Part shown: positions 7,182 through 16,635 of the stretch, in pieces | Layout: every line of letters begins with the position of its first letter | Position numbering within the stretch: the first letter of the stretch is position 1 | Made by a program: the position numbers and the translations under genes | The notes under the pieces: generated by a model | Databases searched by the model: none | What the model was told of the DNA's origin: nothing | The model's input: only the letters and a program-made list of their open reading frames with translations | Assembly: GCA_036394995.1 (NCBI GenBank) | Contig: DASWED010000103.1 | Span: 1 to 46,249, forward strand | Length of the DNA stretch: 46,249 nt | Direction: 5' to 3' | Source: DASWED01 sp036394995 | GTDB taxonomy: Bacteria > Actinomycetota > UBA4738 > JACQTL01

Positions 7182-10100
7182 CGGAGGGAGCGGCGGCCGT
7201 CCGCGGGGATCGGGCCCGAAGGGGCGCCGGCCGAGCCGATCACGGCGATCCCGTCCACCGGCACGTCGGTCCCGGTGGAGGACGCGTTCTTCTTGCCGGT
7301 CCACACCACCCGCAGGGTATGTGTCCCGACGGAGCCGAAGGCCTTCGTCCACACGGAGACCGTTTCGGCCACGGACGAGGCGTAGAGATCGACGGTCTTC
7401 ACCAGCGTCCCGCCCACGTACACGTCGGCCTTCCCCGCGGCCGGGCCCCTCTGGGCGAACAGGCCCACCTTGCGTCCGGTGAACGTGAACGAGACCTCCG
7501 CGGGCGCGCCGGTCAGGCGGGTCAGCGTCCCCCGGTACGCGGCGCCGTCGGCCTGCTGGGCGGCCGGCTGGGTGTACGTGAGAGAGCCCGACCGGTCGTC
7601 GAACGGGGCGGCGGCGCACACCTCATCCGATGTGGCCGAGTTCCCCGCCGGGTCGGTGGCCACCGACTCCCAGCAGGCCGTCGTCCCCGGCCCCACCGTC
7701 CGGGTGGCCTGCCGGGCCGTCGCCCCGGAGACGACGGGGCCGTACGTCCCGCCCAGCCCCTGCCGTTCGAGCAGCGTGAAGGTCCCGCCGCCCGACGAGG
7801 GGGGTGGGTCGCTGTAGCTCCACTTCACCGTGGCGGAGGTCCGGCTCAGGAGCTGGTCGGGCGCGGGCGAGGAGATGGCCGTGCCGGGGGGTTGCGAGTC
7901 GACGGTCCACGACCGTGCCGCCGGGGAGGGATCCACGTTGCCGCCGGACACCGCCCGCACCGAGAACGCGTGGGACCCCTCGGCCAGGCCGGCGAACGAC
8001 GCCCCGGCGCCGCCGGACTGGCAGGCCCCGAACGCCGCGCCGTCCAGCGAGCACTCGAACGTGGCCCCCGGCGCGTCCGATGTGAACGCGAACGAAGCCG
8101 AGGTGGAGTTCGACACCGATCCATCCGGCGGGCCCGAGGTGATCGTGGTGTCGGGCAACAGCGGCGTGACCGTCCACGTCCTGGTGGCCGGGGACGGATC
8201 GAGGTTCCCCGCGGCGTCCACGGCCCGGACCTGGAACGCGTGGTCGCCCACGCCGAGCCCGGCGTACTGCCTGGGGCTGGTGCACGGCGCGAAGCCGGCG
8301 CCGTCCAGCGAGCAGGCGAACGTCGAGCCCTGCTCGGTGGCCGTGAACGTGAACGTGGCGTCGGTGGCCGTGGTGGTGCCGCTCGGGCCCCCGGTGATCG
8401 ACGTGTCGGGCGCCACGGTGTCGATCGACCAGGTGCGGGAGGCCGGCGTCTGGTCCTGGTTCCCGGCCTGGTCCACGGCCTTCACCGAGAACGCGTGCGA
8501 ACCGGACAGCGGCCCGGCCAACTGATACGGGCTCGTGCAGGCCGCGTAGGAGGCGCCGTCGAGCTTGCACTTGAACGTCCCCCCGGTCTCGTTCGATTCG
8601 AACGCGAACGAGAAGGGGCCGGTCGAGCTCACCGGGCCGCTCGGGCCGCCCGTGATCGTGGTGTCCGGCGCGACGGTGTCCACCGTCCACGTCCGCTGGG
8701 CCGGCCCCCCGGTGGCGCCGTTCGCCGTGGCCCTCACCGCGAACGCGTGGGCGCCGTCCCCCAGCCCCGAGTACGAGGCCGGCGAGACGCACGTGGAGAA
8801 GCCCGCGCCGTCCAGCGAGCACGAGTACGTGGCGCCGGAGACGCCGGCCGTGAACCTGAACGTGGCGGAGGTGGCCGTGGTGACCGACCCCTCCGCCGGG
8901 CCGGAGGTGATCGTGGTGTCCGGCCCCACCAGCGTCACGGTCCACGCGAACTGGGCCGGCGCCGACGTGTTCCCGGCGGGGTCGGTGGCCGTCACGGCGA
9001 AGGTGTGGCCGCCGGCGGACAGGCCCTGGAACGACCGGGGCGAGGAGCAAGACGCCGGCCCGGCCCCGTCCAGCGAGCAGGCGAACGCCACGCCCCCGTC
9101 CCCGTCGTCGAACGCGAACGACACCGACGGGCCGCTGGGGTTCGTGGGGGTCTGGGTGAAGGCCGGCGCCGGGGGTGGCTGGGTGTCCACCGTCCACGAC
9201 CTCGTGGCCGGGGTGGCGTCGGTGTTCCCCGCGGCGTCGGTGGCCTTCACGGTGAGGGTGAAGCCGCCGTCGCCCGGAACGCTCACGTCGGTGGGCGACG
9301 GGCACGGGTACGAACCGCCCGACAGGCGGCACTGGAACGTCGAGCCCCCCTCGGTGGACGTGAACGAGAACGAGAACGGTCCCGGCTGGTTCACCGGCCC
9401 GCTCGGCCCGGACGTGATCGCGGTGTCCGGCGGGGTCACGTCGACGGTCCAGGTCCGGTGGGCGGGCGCGGGATCGACGTTCCCGGCGGGGTCCACGGCC
9501 CGGACCGAGACCGTGTGCTGGGCCTCCGTGAGGCCGGTGAAGGTCGCGGGGGAGGAGCACGGCGCGAACGGTGCCCCGTCGAGCGAGCACGCGAACGTCC
9601 CCCCCGATTCGTTCGACGAGAACGAGAACACCGCGGTCGTGGACGACGTGGGGCCGGTGGGGCCGGCGTCGATCGATGTGTCCGGTGGCGTGGTGTCCAC
9701 CACCCACGTCCTGACCGCCGGCGCGGAGGTGCCGGCCACCCCGCTCGCCACGTCGCTCCCGTCGGCGACGACGGTGAACGCGTGGGGGCCCTCGGCCAGC
9801 GGCCCGGGCACGACCACCGGCGAGGCGCACGGCGCGCGGTCCGCTCCGTCCAGCGAGCACCAGGTCCGGGACGCGCCGTTCGACGTGAACGACAGGGTCG
9901 CGCCGGTCTGCTGGGTGGCGGGGGGTGGTCCGCCGGTGAACGAGACCGCCGGCGGCTGGGTCGAGGCGATCCGGCCCAGGCGCTGGGCCAGCACGGCCTG
10001 GGTGCTCCCCGGCGCTGGGCTCGCCACCGCCAGGTTGCTCATCTCGTAGGGATCGCTCGACTCGTCGTACAGCTCGCGTTCGGAAGTGGCGCAGGGGACC

Positions 10101-11557
10101 GTGCTCGCCGCCAGGTCGCACAGCTCGGCGTACTTCCACGCCCCCGCGGGGTCCCCGGTGAACGTCCGGATCAGCGTGAGGGTCGGGGTGTCCACCCCGG
10201 TCTTCACCAGCCCCCCGAAGTCCTCGCCGAGCACGGCGGTCCGCCAGTCGGGCGGGTCGTTCCCCGAGCCGGCATCGAGCAGCGGCAGGAACGACCGGCC
10301 GTCCATGGCCCGCGGCGAGGTCAGCCCGGCCGCCTCCGCGATGGTGGCCGCGATGTCCACGTTCAGCACGGGATGGGTCGCGTCCTCGCGGCCCGGCCCG
10401 GTCCCCCCGGGGTCGGTGAGCGGGTCGTACCGGACCACCATCGGGACCCGGTGGCACTCCTCGAACTCGCAGTTCTTCTTGTTGAAGTACCGGTGCTCGC
10501 CCCACGAGATCCCGTTGTCGCTGGTGAACACGATCAGGGTCTGCGACGCCGACGAGCCGAGGGCCTGGACGATGGCGTGGACCTGGCGGTCCACGTCGGC
10601 CAGCGAGTTCATCTCGGCCCGCTGCTCCCTGTCCTTCCTGTCGATCTGGGTCTGCGTGAGGATGGGGTTGTTGGGGTTGTCCGCGGGGAGGGGCTTGAGC
10701 CAGGTGGGCCCGTTCTTCGGCTCGGTGTTCCAGGACGCCAGGTACGGTTCCCGTCCCCACCTTGCCATCGTGTCGAACTGGGTGTCGCCCGTGGCCGGGA
10801 CCGCGTCGGGGTGCGGCGCGAACGGCGCGTAGTACAGGAACAGGGGCTGCCCGGGATGGTTCGACAGGCCGTCGGCGATGAAGTCGACCGCCTTCTGCTG
10901 GATCACCGGGCCGTAGTACCCGGGGTAGGCGTTCAGCACGGCCCGTCCCGGGGACGACGAGTCCGCCAGCTGGAAGTCGGAGTAGTTGCCGTCGCCGTCG
11001 GTGACCTCGGCGTGCCAGTCGTCCCACCCGGCCGGGACGGCGCAGGGGGGGGTGGCGCACCCCGTGTACTGGTTCAGGTACTTCCCGACCATCGACGTCC
11101 GGTACCCGGCGTCGTGGAGCCACCGGGCCACCGTGAGGTCCTCCAGCGGCCGGAACGCGGCGATCCCCCCGTTGGGCTTCGCGTTCGTGAGCACCCCGGT
11201 CCGGTGGGCGTACTGGCCGGTGAACAGGCTGGCCCGCGAGGGGCAGCACAGGGCGGTGGTGACGAACGACTGGTCGAACGTCACCCCGTGGTCCATGAGG
11301 TCGTCCCGGACGTGGGGCATCGGGCACTGGGAGCCGGTGGGAGCGGTCCGGCCGGCCGGGACGGAGGCCAGACAGGCGTACAGGGAGTCGAACCGCTGGT
11401 CGTCGGTGTTGACCACGACGATGTTCGGCCTGGAGGGCGCCGTGGCGCGGGCGGGGGTGGCCACCGTTGCCTGGACGAGCGCGGCGACCAGCGCCAGGAG
11501 CGCGAAGGGCGCCGCCCGGCGGGCGGGAGCACGGGAGGTCGGGGTTCGAGCCGGCAT
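7178..11557 (-). CDS. Secreted sulfatase with tandem Ig-like repeats
   Basis: 1459-residue exported enzyme. A signal peptide (about 1-40: Arg-rich start, then FALLALVAALVQATVA, Ala-rich cleavage region) precedes a type I sulfatase domain (about 44-490). NIVVVNTDDQR supplies the metal-binding Asp pair, and CCPSRASLFTG at 104 onward is the C-x-P-S-R motif whose first Cys is converted to formylglycine. FTSDNGISWGEHRYF is the second metal/active-site segment. Residues about 536-1310 hold eight or so Ig/cadherin-like repeats of about 85 residues, each with PDTxIxxGP, a Cys pair in FxCSLDGAxFxxC, and RTWTVD. A final 150-residue beta-rich domain ends the protein. It should remove sulfate from an extracellular glycan or similar ester, with the repeats as stalk or glycan/surface binders. 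The start is ATG at 11557. No formylglycine-generating enzyme is seen in this window. Confidence 0.92.
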   Translation of the reverse strand: MPARTPTSRAPARRAAPFALLALVAALVQATVATPARATAPSRPNIVVVNTDDQRFDSLYACLASVPAGRTAPTGSQCPMPHVRDDLMDHGVTFDQSFVTTALCCPSRASLFTGQYAHRTGVLTNAKPNGGIAAFRPLEDLTVARWLHDAGYRTSMVGKYLNQYTGCATPPCAVPAGWDDWHAEVTDGDGNYSDFQLADSSSPGRAVLNAYPGYYGPVIQQKAVDFIADGLSNHPGQPLFLYYAPFAPHPDAVPATGDTQFDTMARWGREPYLASWNTEPKNGPTWLKPLPADNPNNPILTQTQIDRKDREQRAEMNSLADVDRQVHAIVQALGSSASQTLIVFTSDNGISWGEHRYFNKKNCEFEECHRVPMVVRYDPLTDPGGTGPGREDATHPVLNVDIAATIAEAAGLTSPRAMDGRSFLPLLDAGSGNDPPDWRTAVLGEDFGGLVKTGVDTPTLTLIRTFTGDPAGAWKYAELCDLAASTVPCATSERELYDESSDPYEMSNLAVASPAPGSTQAVLAQRLGRIASTQPPAVSFTGGPPPATQQTGATLSFTSNGASRTWCSLDGADRAPCASPVVVPGPLAEGPHAFTVVADGSDVASGVAGTSAPAVRTWVVDTTPPDTSIDAGPTGPTSSTTAVFSFSSNESGGTFACSLDGAPFAPCSSPATFTGLTEAQHTVSVRAVDPAGNVDPAPAHRTWTVDVTPPDTAITSGPSGPVNQPGPFSFSFTSTEGGSTFQCRLSGGSYPCPSPTDVSVPGDGGFTLTVKATDAAGNTDATPATRSWTVDTQPPPAPAFTQTPTNPSGPSVSFAFDDGDGGVAFACSLDGAGPASCSSPRSFQGLSAGGHTFAVTATDPAGNTSAPAQFAWTVTLVGPDTTITSGPAEGSVTTATSATFRFTAGVSGATYSCSLDGAGFSTCVSPASYSGLGDGAHAFAVRATANGATGGPAQRTWTVDTVAPDTTITGGPSGPVSSTGPFSFAFESNETGGTFKCKLDGASYAACTSPYQLAGPLSGSHAFSVKAVDQAGNQDQTPASRTWSIDTVAPDTSITGGPSGTTTATDATFTFTATEQGSTFACSLDGAGFAPCTSPRQYAGLGVGDHAFQVRAVDAAGNLDPSPATRTWTVTPLLPDTTITSGPPDGSVSNSTSASFAFTSDAPGATFECSLDGAAFGACQSGGAGASFAGLAEGSHAFSVRAVSGGNVDPSPAARSWTVDSQPPGTAISSPAPDQLLSRTSATVKWSYSDPPPSSGGGTFTLLERQGLGGTYGPVVSGATARQATRTVGPGTTACWESVATDPAGNSATSDEVCAAAPFDDRSGSLTYTQPAAQQADGAAYRGTLTRLTGAPAEVSFTFTGRKVGLFAQRGPAAGKADVYVGGTLVKTVDLYASSVAETVSVWTKAFGSVGTHTLRVVWTGKKNASSTGTDVPVDGIAVIGSAGAPSGPIPADGRRSLR
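7620..9950 (-). repeat. Tandem Ig-like coding repeats inside the sulfatase gene
   Basis: About eight diverged repeats of roughly 255 bp encode the PDTxIxxGP...CSLDG...RTWTVD modules. The conserved RTWTVD/PDT hinge recurs near 9676, 9420, 8910, 8660, 8400 and 8150 on the plus-strand scale. The repeats are similar in protein but not near-identical in DNA, so they are old duplications, though recombination or assembly collapse is possible. Confidence 0.75.
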
Positions 11558-11637
11558 GGGAGGGTCCCAGTGTAGGCTTCCGGCCCGCCGGCCTTCCAGA
11601 TGCCGATCCGCCGGCCACCCTGACCTGCGAAAACCCT

Positions 11638-11666
11638 TTCACCCGCCCCTGCAAACAGTCGATACT
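11638..11666 (+). promoter_or_regulatory. Possible promoter of the histidine kinase gene
   Basis: TTCACC (11638-11643), 17-bp spacer, GATACT (11661-11666): four of six matches to each sigma70-type hexamer. Predicted transcription starts near 11673, exactly at an in-frame GTG, while the Shine-Dalgarno-led GTG lies at 11697. Confidence 0.4.
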
Positions 11667-11696
11667 GCTTCCGTGAGCTCTCATCAGGGGGAGGGC

Positions 11697-14339
11697 GTGC
11701 GCGCGCAGTTCGAATCGACCGCTGCCGACTCCGCATCCGCATCCGCATCCGCATCCGCGGCCGGGGCCATCCTCGAGGCGGTGGCGGGCGCGGCGGAGCG
11801 TTTGCTCTCGGCCACGGGCTGGCAGGCGGTGATCGACGACATCCTGGCGGGCCTGGGCACGGCGGTGGGGGTGAGCCGGGCCCGGGTGTTCGAGAACCGC
11901 CTGGAGGAGGGGCGGGTGGTGGCGTTCGCCAACCGGGCCGAATGGGCCGCCCCGGGCATCGCGTCCCACATCCTCGATCCCGACCTCGAGCTCCTGCCCT
12001 ACGATCCCGACTTCGTCCGCTGGCGCGACACGCTTGCCGCCGGTGGGAGCATCGTCGGCCACGTCCGCGATCTCCCCGAACCCGAGCGGCGCCTGCTGGA
12101 GGCCAGGGGCACGCGCTCGGTCGCCCTCGTGCCGCTGTTCGCCGGCCAGGAGTGGTGGGGATCCCTGGGATTCGACGAGGGCCCCGGGGAGCGCGAGTGG
12201 TCGGCGGCCGAGATCGGCGCGCTGAAGGCGACCGCCGGGATCCTGGGCGCGGCTATCGCCCGGGAGCGGTCCGAGACGGCCCTGCGGGAGAGCGAGGAGC
12301 GGTACCGGACACTGGTGGACATGTCGCCGGACGCCATCGCCGTGCACCGGGGCGGCGTGATCACGTTCGCCAACTCTCGGGCCCGCCGTCTGCTCCGGGC
12401 CCGAAGCGATGCCGACCTGGTGGGCCACTCGGTGCTGGAGTTCGTCCACCCCGATTCCCGGCCCCGGGTCCTGGATCGCCTGCAGCGCCTCCGGGAGGGC
12501 CGTGAGGTCCCGCCCATCGAGGAGAAGTTCGTCCGCGCGGACGGGACGGTGGTGGACGTGGAGGTCACCGCGGCGCCGTTCGATGCGGGCGGCGAATCCA
12601 CGGTCCAGGTGGTCGTTCGCGACGTCAGCGAGCGGAAGTCGTCCGAGCGGGCCCTGCAGATGCACAGCGAGTACCTCGAGGCCCTCCACGACACGACGCT
12701 CACGCTGCTGAACCGCCTGGACCTCCAGGACCTGCTGGCGGCCATCGTGGCTCGCGCCGGGTCGCTGCTCGGGACCGACAGCGGCTACATCTACGTGGTG
12801 GCGCCGGACGGCGAGCACCTCGAGGTGAAGGTGGGGACCGGCGTGTACCGGGACTGGATCGGCTTCCGGATGTTGCCGGGCGAGGGGCTGGCCGGGCGGG
12901 TCTGGCAGTCGGGCCAGCCTTTGGCCATCGAGGACTACGACACGTGGGAGGGTCGTTCGCCGTCGTTCCCGAAGGGGGTCCTCCTGGCCGGCGTCGGGGT
13001 GCCGTTCACCTCGCAGGGCCGGGTGGTCGGGGTCCTCGGGCTGTCGCACGGGGAGCCCGGCCGGACGTTCTCCTCGGAGGACATCAGCGTGCTGGGCCGG
13101 TTCGCCGAGCTGGCCTCGATCGCGCTCGACAACGCGCGGCTGTACACCGAGGCCCACCAGGAGCTGGCCGAGCGCCGGCGGGCCGAGGAGCGCCTCCGGT
13201 TCTCGGCGCACCTCCTCGACTCCGTGGAGAACGCGGTCATCGCGACCGACGCCGAGGACCGCATCACGTACTGGAACAAGTTCGCGGAGACCCTGTACGG
13301 CTGGCGGATCGCGGAGGTCATGGGTCTCCGGTTCCGCGACGTGATCCCGATCTCGGACGATGTGGCCGACGAGGTGAACGAGGCGGTCGGTGCCGGCGGG
13401 ACGTGGGCCAGCGACATGGAGGTCCGGCGCCGCGACGGCGTGCCGATCATCGTGTTCGCGCGGGTCTCGCCGATCCGTTCCCCGGAGGGCCGGCCCATGG
13501 GGATGATCGGGGTGACCGTGGACGTCACCGAGCGCCGGCGGGCCGAGGAGAAGCTCCGGGAGGCGTTCGAACGGGAGCGGGAGGCCGCGCGGCGGTTCCG
13601 CGAGCTCGACGAGATGAAGAACATGTTCCTGGAGGCCGTCTCGCACGAGCTCCGGACGCCGCTCTCGGCCATCCTGGGGTTCGCGCTGACGCTGGAACGC
13701 TCCGACGTGGGCCTGTCCGAGCAGCGGTCCAAGGAGCTGATCTCCCGACTGGCCGTGAACGCCCGGAAGCTCGACCGCCTGCTGTCGGACCTGCTGGACC
13801 TGGACCGGTTGTCGCGGGGCATCCTGGAGCCGCGCCGCCGGGCGGTGGACGTCGGGCAGCTCGTCCGACAGGTGGTCGACGCGACCGAAGCCACCTGGGG
13901 ACGGAACGTCGAGGTCGACGCGTATCCGGTGACCGCGTGGCTGGACGGCCCGAAGGTCGAGCGGATCGTGGAGAACCTCGTCGCGAACGCGATCCGTCAC
14001 ACGCCCGACGGGACCCGCGTCTGGGTCCGGGTCCAACCGGAGACCGGGGGAGTGGTCATCGCGGTGGAGGACGAGGGCCCGGGTGTGCCGGCGGAGCTCC
14101 AGGCGGCGATCTTCGAGCCGTTCCGGCAGGGTCCCCAGACCCGGTCGCACTCACCGGGTGTCGGCGTCGGGCTCTCGCTGGTGGCCCGCTTCGCCGAGCT
14201 CCACGGCGGACGGGCCTGGGTGGAGAACCGGGTGGGTGGCGGCTCCTCGTTCCGGGTGTGGCTCCCCAGCACCGAGCCGGCCGACCCCGCCCCCTGGCGC
14301 GTCGAGGTGCCGGGCGAGTCCCGCGACCCGGACGCGTAG
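11697..14339 (+). CDS. Sensor histidine kinase (GAF-PAS-GAF-PAS-HisKA-HATPase)
   Basis: Cytoplasmic 880-residue sensor kinase with no membrane segment. Order: Ser/Ala-rich N-terminus; GAF-like about 25-190; PAS about 195-315 (EERYRTLVDMSPDAIAVHRGG); GAF about 331-485 ending LASIALDNARLY; PAS about 505-616 (SVENAVIATDAEDRITYWNKF); HisKA with phospho-acceptor H650 in AVSHELRTPLSAILG; HATPase with N764 in NLVANAIRHTPDG, DEGPGVP, and GVGVGLSLVARFAELHGG. All kinase boxes are intact. No response regulator is adjacent, so it is an orphan kinase here. GTG 11697 is preferred because AGGGGGAGG precedes it; an in-frame GTG at 11673 coincides with the predicted transcription start and could be a leaderless start. 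It is divergent from the sulfatase with a 140-bp intergenic region, so a regulatory link is possible but unproven. Confidence 0.92.
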   Translation: MRAQFESTAADSASASASASAAGAILEAVAGAAERLLSATGWQAVIDDILAGLGTAVGVSRARVFENRLEEGRVVAFANRAEWAAPGIASHILDPDLELLPYDPDFVRWRDTLAAGGSIVGHVRDLPEPERRLLEARGTRSVALVPLFAGQEWWGSLGFDEGPGEREWSAAEIGALKATAGILGAAIARERSETALRESEERYRTLVDMSPDAIAVHRGGVITFANSRARRLLRARSDADLVGHSVLEFVHPDSRPRVLDRLQRLREGREVPPIEEKFVRADGTVVDVEVTAAPFDAGGESTVQVVVRDVSERKSSERALQMHSEYLEALHDTTLTLLNRLDLQDLLAAIVARAGSLLGTDSGYIYVVAPDGEHLEVKVGTGVYRDWIGFRMLPGEGLAGRVWQSGQPLAIEDYDTWEGRSPSFPKGVLLAGVGVPFTSQGRVVGVLGLSHGEPGRTFSSEDISVLGRFAELASIALDNARLYTEAHQELAERRRAEERLRFSAHLLDSVENAVIATDAEDRITYWNKFAETLYGWRIAEVMGLRFRDVIPISDDVADEVNEAVGAGGTWASDMEVRRRDGVPIIVFARVSPIRSPEGRPMGMIGVTVDVTERRRAEEKLREAFEREREAARRFRELDEMKNMFLEAVSHELRTPLSAILGFALTLERSDVGLSEQRSKELISRLAVNARKLDRLLSDLLDLDRLSRGILEPRRRAVDVGQLVRQVVDATEATWGRNVEVDAYPVTAWLDGPKVERIVENLVANAIRHTPDGTRVWVRVQPETGGVVIAVEDEGPGVPAELQAAIFEPFRQGPQTRSHSPGVGVGLSLVARFAELHGGRAWVENRVGGGSSFRVWLPSTEPADPAPWRVEVPGESRDPDA
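11730..11759 (+). repeat. Hexanucleotide tandem repeat in the kinase N-terminus
   Basis: Four copies of TCCGCA plus one TCCGCG encode alternating Ser-Ala pairs. The unit is a multiple of three, so slippage would change only the length of a flexible N-terminal tail, not the frame. Confidence 0.85.
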
Positions 14340-14343
14340 CGGC

Positions 14344-16635
14344 CTACCCGCCGCCCGATCCCCCTCCGTCGCCACTCCCGCTCACGCCGGTCAGGAACGG
14401 CCGGCTCAGTGTCCGGATCGGCCGGAGCCGCTCGGGGCCGGGGTCGCCCCGCTCGCACTCCGCCGCGAAGCGGGGATCGATCGAGCACTCGGCGAGCTCG
14501 TAGAAGGGTCCGTCCCCGGCGCCGTGGGTCGGAACGCGCGACCAATAGACGATGCGGGAGGGATCGCCGACGACGAACTGCGGCTCGTCGACCCAATGTG
14601 GTGCGGGGATCAGGCGGACGAGCGAGATTCCCCGGTCGTCCACGCGAAGGACGGCGAGGCCGTCGGACGCGGAAGCGACGACGACGCCGTGCTCGTTCCA
14701 ATCCCCTCCGTAGCCCAGGTCCCTTGCCCACCGGCCGCTGTCCGGGTCCACCAGCGAGGAACTCGGGATGCTCGCGGCGACGGACCCATCCGCCACGTTC
14801 ACGACCTCGACCGACATCGGGATGCTCGAGCCGTCCGCCTGTCCGGCCAGCATCACCTGGGTCCCGTCCGGTGACAACGCGACGATCAGGGCACCCTCGG
14901 CGAGCGTCCGGACCTGCCCCGGCCCGTCCAGCGCCAGCACGTCGGCGATCTCGCCCTCGTTCTCCCGGTAGGCGAGCAGCGTGTCGCCGGCCCACCCCAC
15001 GACGAAGAAGGTCTCGCCGGTGGCCCATGGAGCATCCATCTCTGGCCCGCGCACCATGATCGTGCCCCGGAGCGGTGTGTCCATCCGCCACGACGGCCCG
15101 TCCAACTGCACGTACGCCACGGTCGAGCCCTCGCTCGTCACCGCGAACGACACGGCGTTCGTCGCGAACAGGGCGTCCTGGCCGGAGTCGACGTCGAACT
15201 GCCGGATCGACGGAACGGCTTGGTCCCCGGGCCCCGGCACCACCCGCCAGTCGCTGTACAGCAGCTCCGTGTCGGACCGGTAGGTCGCCACCGGCGACAG
15301 CCACCCGGTCAACGGGCTCAGCGCCTGCCGTGGCAGTGTCACGTGCGGGTAGCCCTGTCCGACCGTGTCCTGGCCGAACAGGTACGACACCGGGGGATCG
15401 ACGAAGTCCTCCGGCGCGATGGCTGGGTTTCCGTCTTCCGAAGGAGTGGGCGACGGCTCCGTCGGAGTCGGCTCGACCGGCGCCGGTGACGGTCCCGCAC
15501 ACGGCACGCGGCCACACTCGAGCTCGATGCGCGTGATGCTCGGGCCGTTGAGGTTGGCGACCCACAGCGCGCCCCCGCCCACTGCGACCGCGACGGGAGT
15601 GAGCCCCACGGGGACGGGGGAACCGATCAGCGCCCCGGTGGCTCGGTCGACCTCCCGGACGAACCCCGGCCGGTCGGTGACGGGGATGGAGACGACCCAC
15701 ACCGCGCCGTCCCCGACGGCCAGGTCCCAGGGGGCGTCGATCGTGGTGGGGGGGAGCGCCGGAGCTGAAGGATGCACCCGGCGAACCGTGCCGTCCCCGC
15801 TGACCCAGACCTCGCTCCCGGACGAGGCCACGATCCCGGGGACCGTCGTCGCGATGAGCCGGCCGGTCCCGGGTTCGACGGTGGCGGCGGGCCCTTCTCC
15901 GGGGGCGACCTGGACCCAGACGGTGCCGCCCGCCACGGCCAGTGACCCGAGTCCTTCGAGCAAACCGCTCACCCCGCCGAAATAACGATCCGTGACCTCT
16001 TCGGTCCGCTCGTCGATCCGGACCACCTCGCCCGAGCCCTCATGGGCGACGGTGGCCCAGACGGCCCCCGCTCCGACGGCGACACCGAGCGCGGCCCCCC
16101 CGACATCGACCGGGGTGGGCCCCCGAGCGATCCCCTCGAACCCCGGCGGAGGGATCAGGACATGCCACACCAGGCCGCCGCTGTCGCTCATCCATGCGTC
16201 CGTGAAGACGCCTTCGGCCCGCACGGCGATCCCCGTCAGCTGACCCGTCCTGGCCTGGAACGCTTCCTCGTACTCCGTCGTCACCTCGCCCGTGATCGGA
16301 TCGATCCTGGCGAGGGCGTCCCCGAGCGCAACCCACACCGTGCCGTCCGGGACGACGGCCACATCGCTGGGGGCTGCGGGCAGCGGGATGGTCGAGACCG
16401 CCCCGGGGGTCGGCAGCTCGGTCGGCACGCGGTGGGTTGGGGGGCGCGACTGGAGGGCGAGCCACAGGCCGGTGCCGGTGCCGGCGAAGACGGCGAACGC
16501 GACGAGGGCGGCGCCCAAGCGGCGGTTGCGGGCGCGGCGGCGGGCCCGTCGCAAGGTGCGGTCGAATGCGTCGGGCATCGGGTGGGGATCGAGGCGGCGG
16601 GCTCGTTCGTCGAGGACGGTGCGGAGGTCAGGCAT
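14344..16635 (-). CDS. Membrane-anchored beta-propeller protein coupled to the ECF sigma factor
   Basis: 763-residue protein: a short basic cytosolic N-terminus (about 1-42, ending RRARRRARNRRLG), one transmembrane helix (about 43-65, AALVAFAVFAGTGTGLWLAL), then two predicted beta-propeller regions separated by a Pro/Thr/Ser-rich linker (PVEPTPTEPSPTPSED). The first propeller has repeated (D)VAV-DGTVWVALG/GAVWVV/GALWVAN blades; the second resembles TolB/WD-like blades (ALSPDGTQVMLAG). The gene overlaps the sigma gene by 8 nt (ATGCCTGA) and is led by GAGGGAG, so it is translationally coupled. Position and topology fit a sigma-regulating membrane sensor, with the cytosolic tail binding sigma and the propeller outside, but no zinc anti-sigma (HxxxCxxC) motif is present, so that role is inference. 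The C-terminus is Gly/Ser-rich. Confidence 0.8.
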   Translation of the reverse strand: MPDLRTVLDERARRLDPHPMPDAFDRTLRRARRRARNRRLGAALVAFAVFAGTGTGLWLALQSRPPTHRVPTELPTPGAVSTIPLPAAPSDVAVVPDGTVWVALGDALARIDPITGEVTTEYEEAFQARTGQLTGIAVRAEGVFTDAWMSDSGGLVWHVLIPPPGFEGIARGPTPVDVGGAALGVAVGAGAVWATVAHEGSGEVVRIDERTEEVTDRYFGGVSGLLEGLGSLAVAGGTVWVQVAPGEGPAATVEPGTGRLIATTVPGIVASSGSEVWVSGDGTVRRVHPSAPALPPTTIDAPWDLAVGDGAVWVVSIPVTDRPGFVREVDRATGALIGSPVPVGLTPVAVAVGGGALWVANLNGPSITRIELECGRVPCAGPSPAPVEPTPTEPSPTPSEDGNPAIAPEDFVDPPVSYLFGQDTVGQGYPHVTLPRQALSPLTGWLSPVATYRSDTELLYSDWRVVPGPGDQAVPSIRQFDVDSGQDALFATNAVSFAVTSEGSTVAYVQLDGPSWRMDTPLRGTIMVRGPEMDAPWATGETFFVVGWAGDTLLAYRENEGEIADVLALDGPGQVRTLAEGALIVALSPDGTQVMLAGQADGSSIPMSVEVVNVADGSVAASIPSSSLVDPDSGRWARDLGYGGDWNEHGVVVASASDGLAVLRVDDRGISLVRLIPAPHWVDEPQFVVGDPSRIVYWSRVPTHGAGDGPFYELAECSIDPRFAAECERGDPGPERLRPIRTLSRPFLTGVSGSGDGGGSGGG

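Noticed and set aside
7319..11575. A 1418-codon open frame on the plus strand opposite the sulfatase
   Set aside because: It is a GC-skew shadow: Arg/Gly/Pro-rich, repetitive because the sulfatase repeats are, and has no domain or ribosome-binding site.
7623..14150. A 2175-codon minus-strand frame spanning the sulfatase and the histidine kinase
   Set aside because: It covers two real genes in other frames and strands; its length comes from the scarcity of stops at this GC content.
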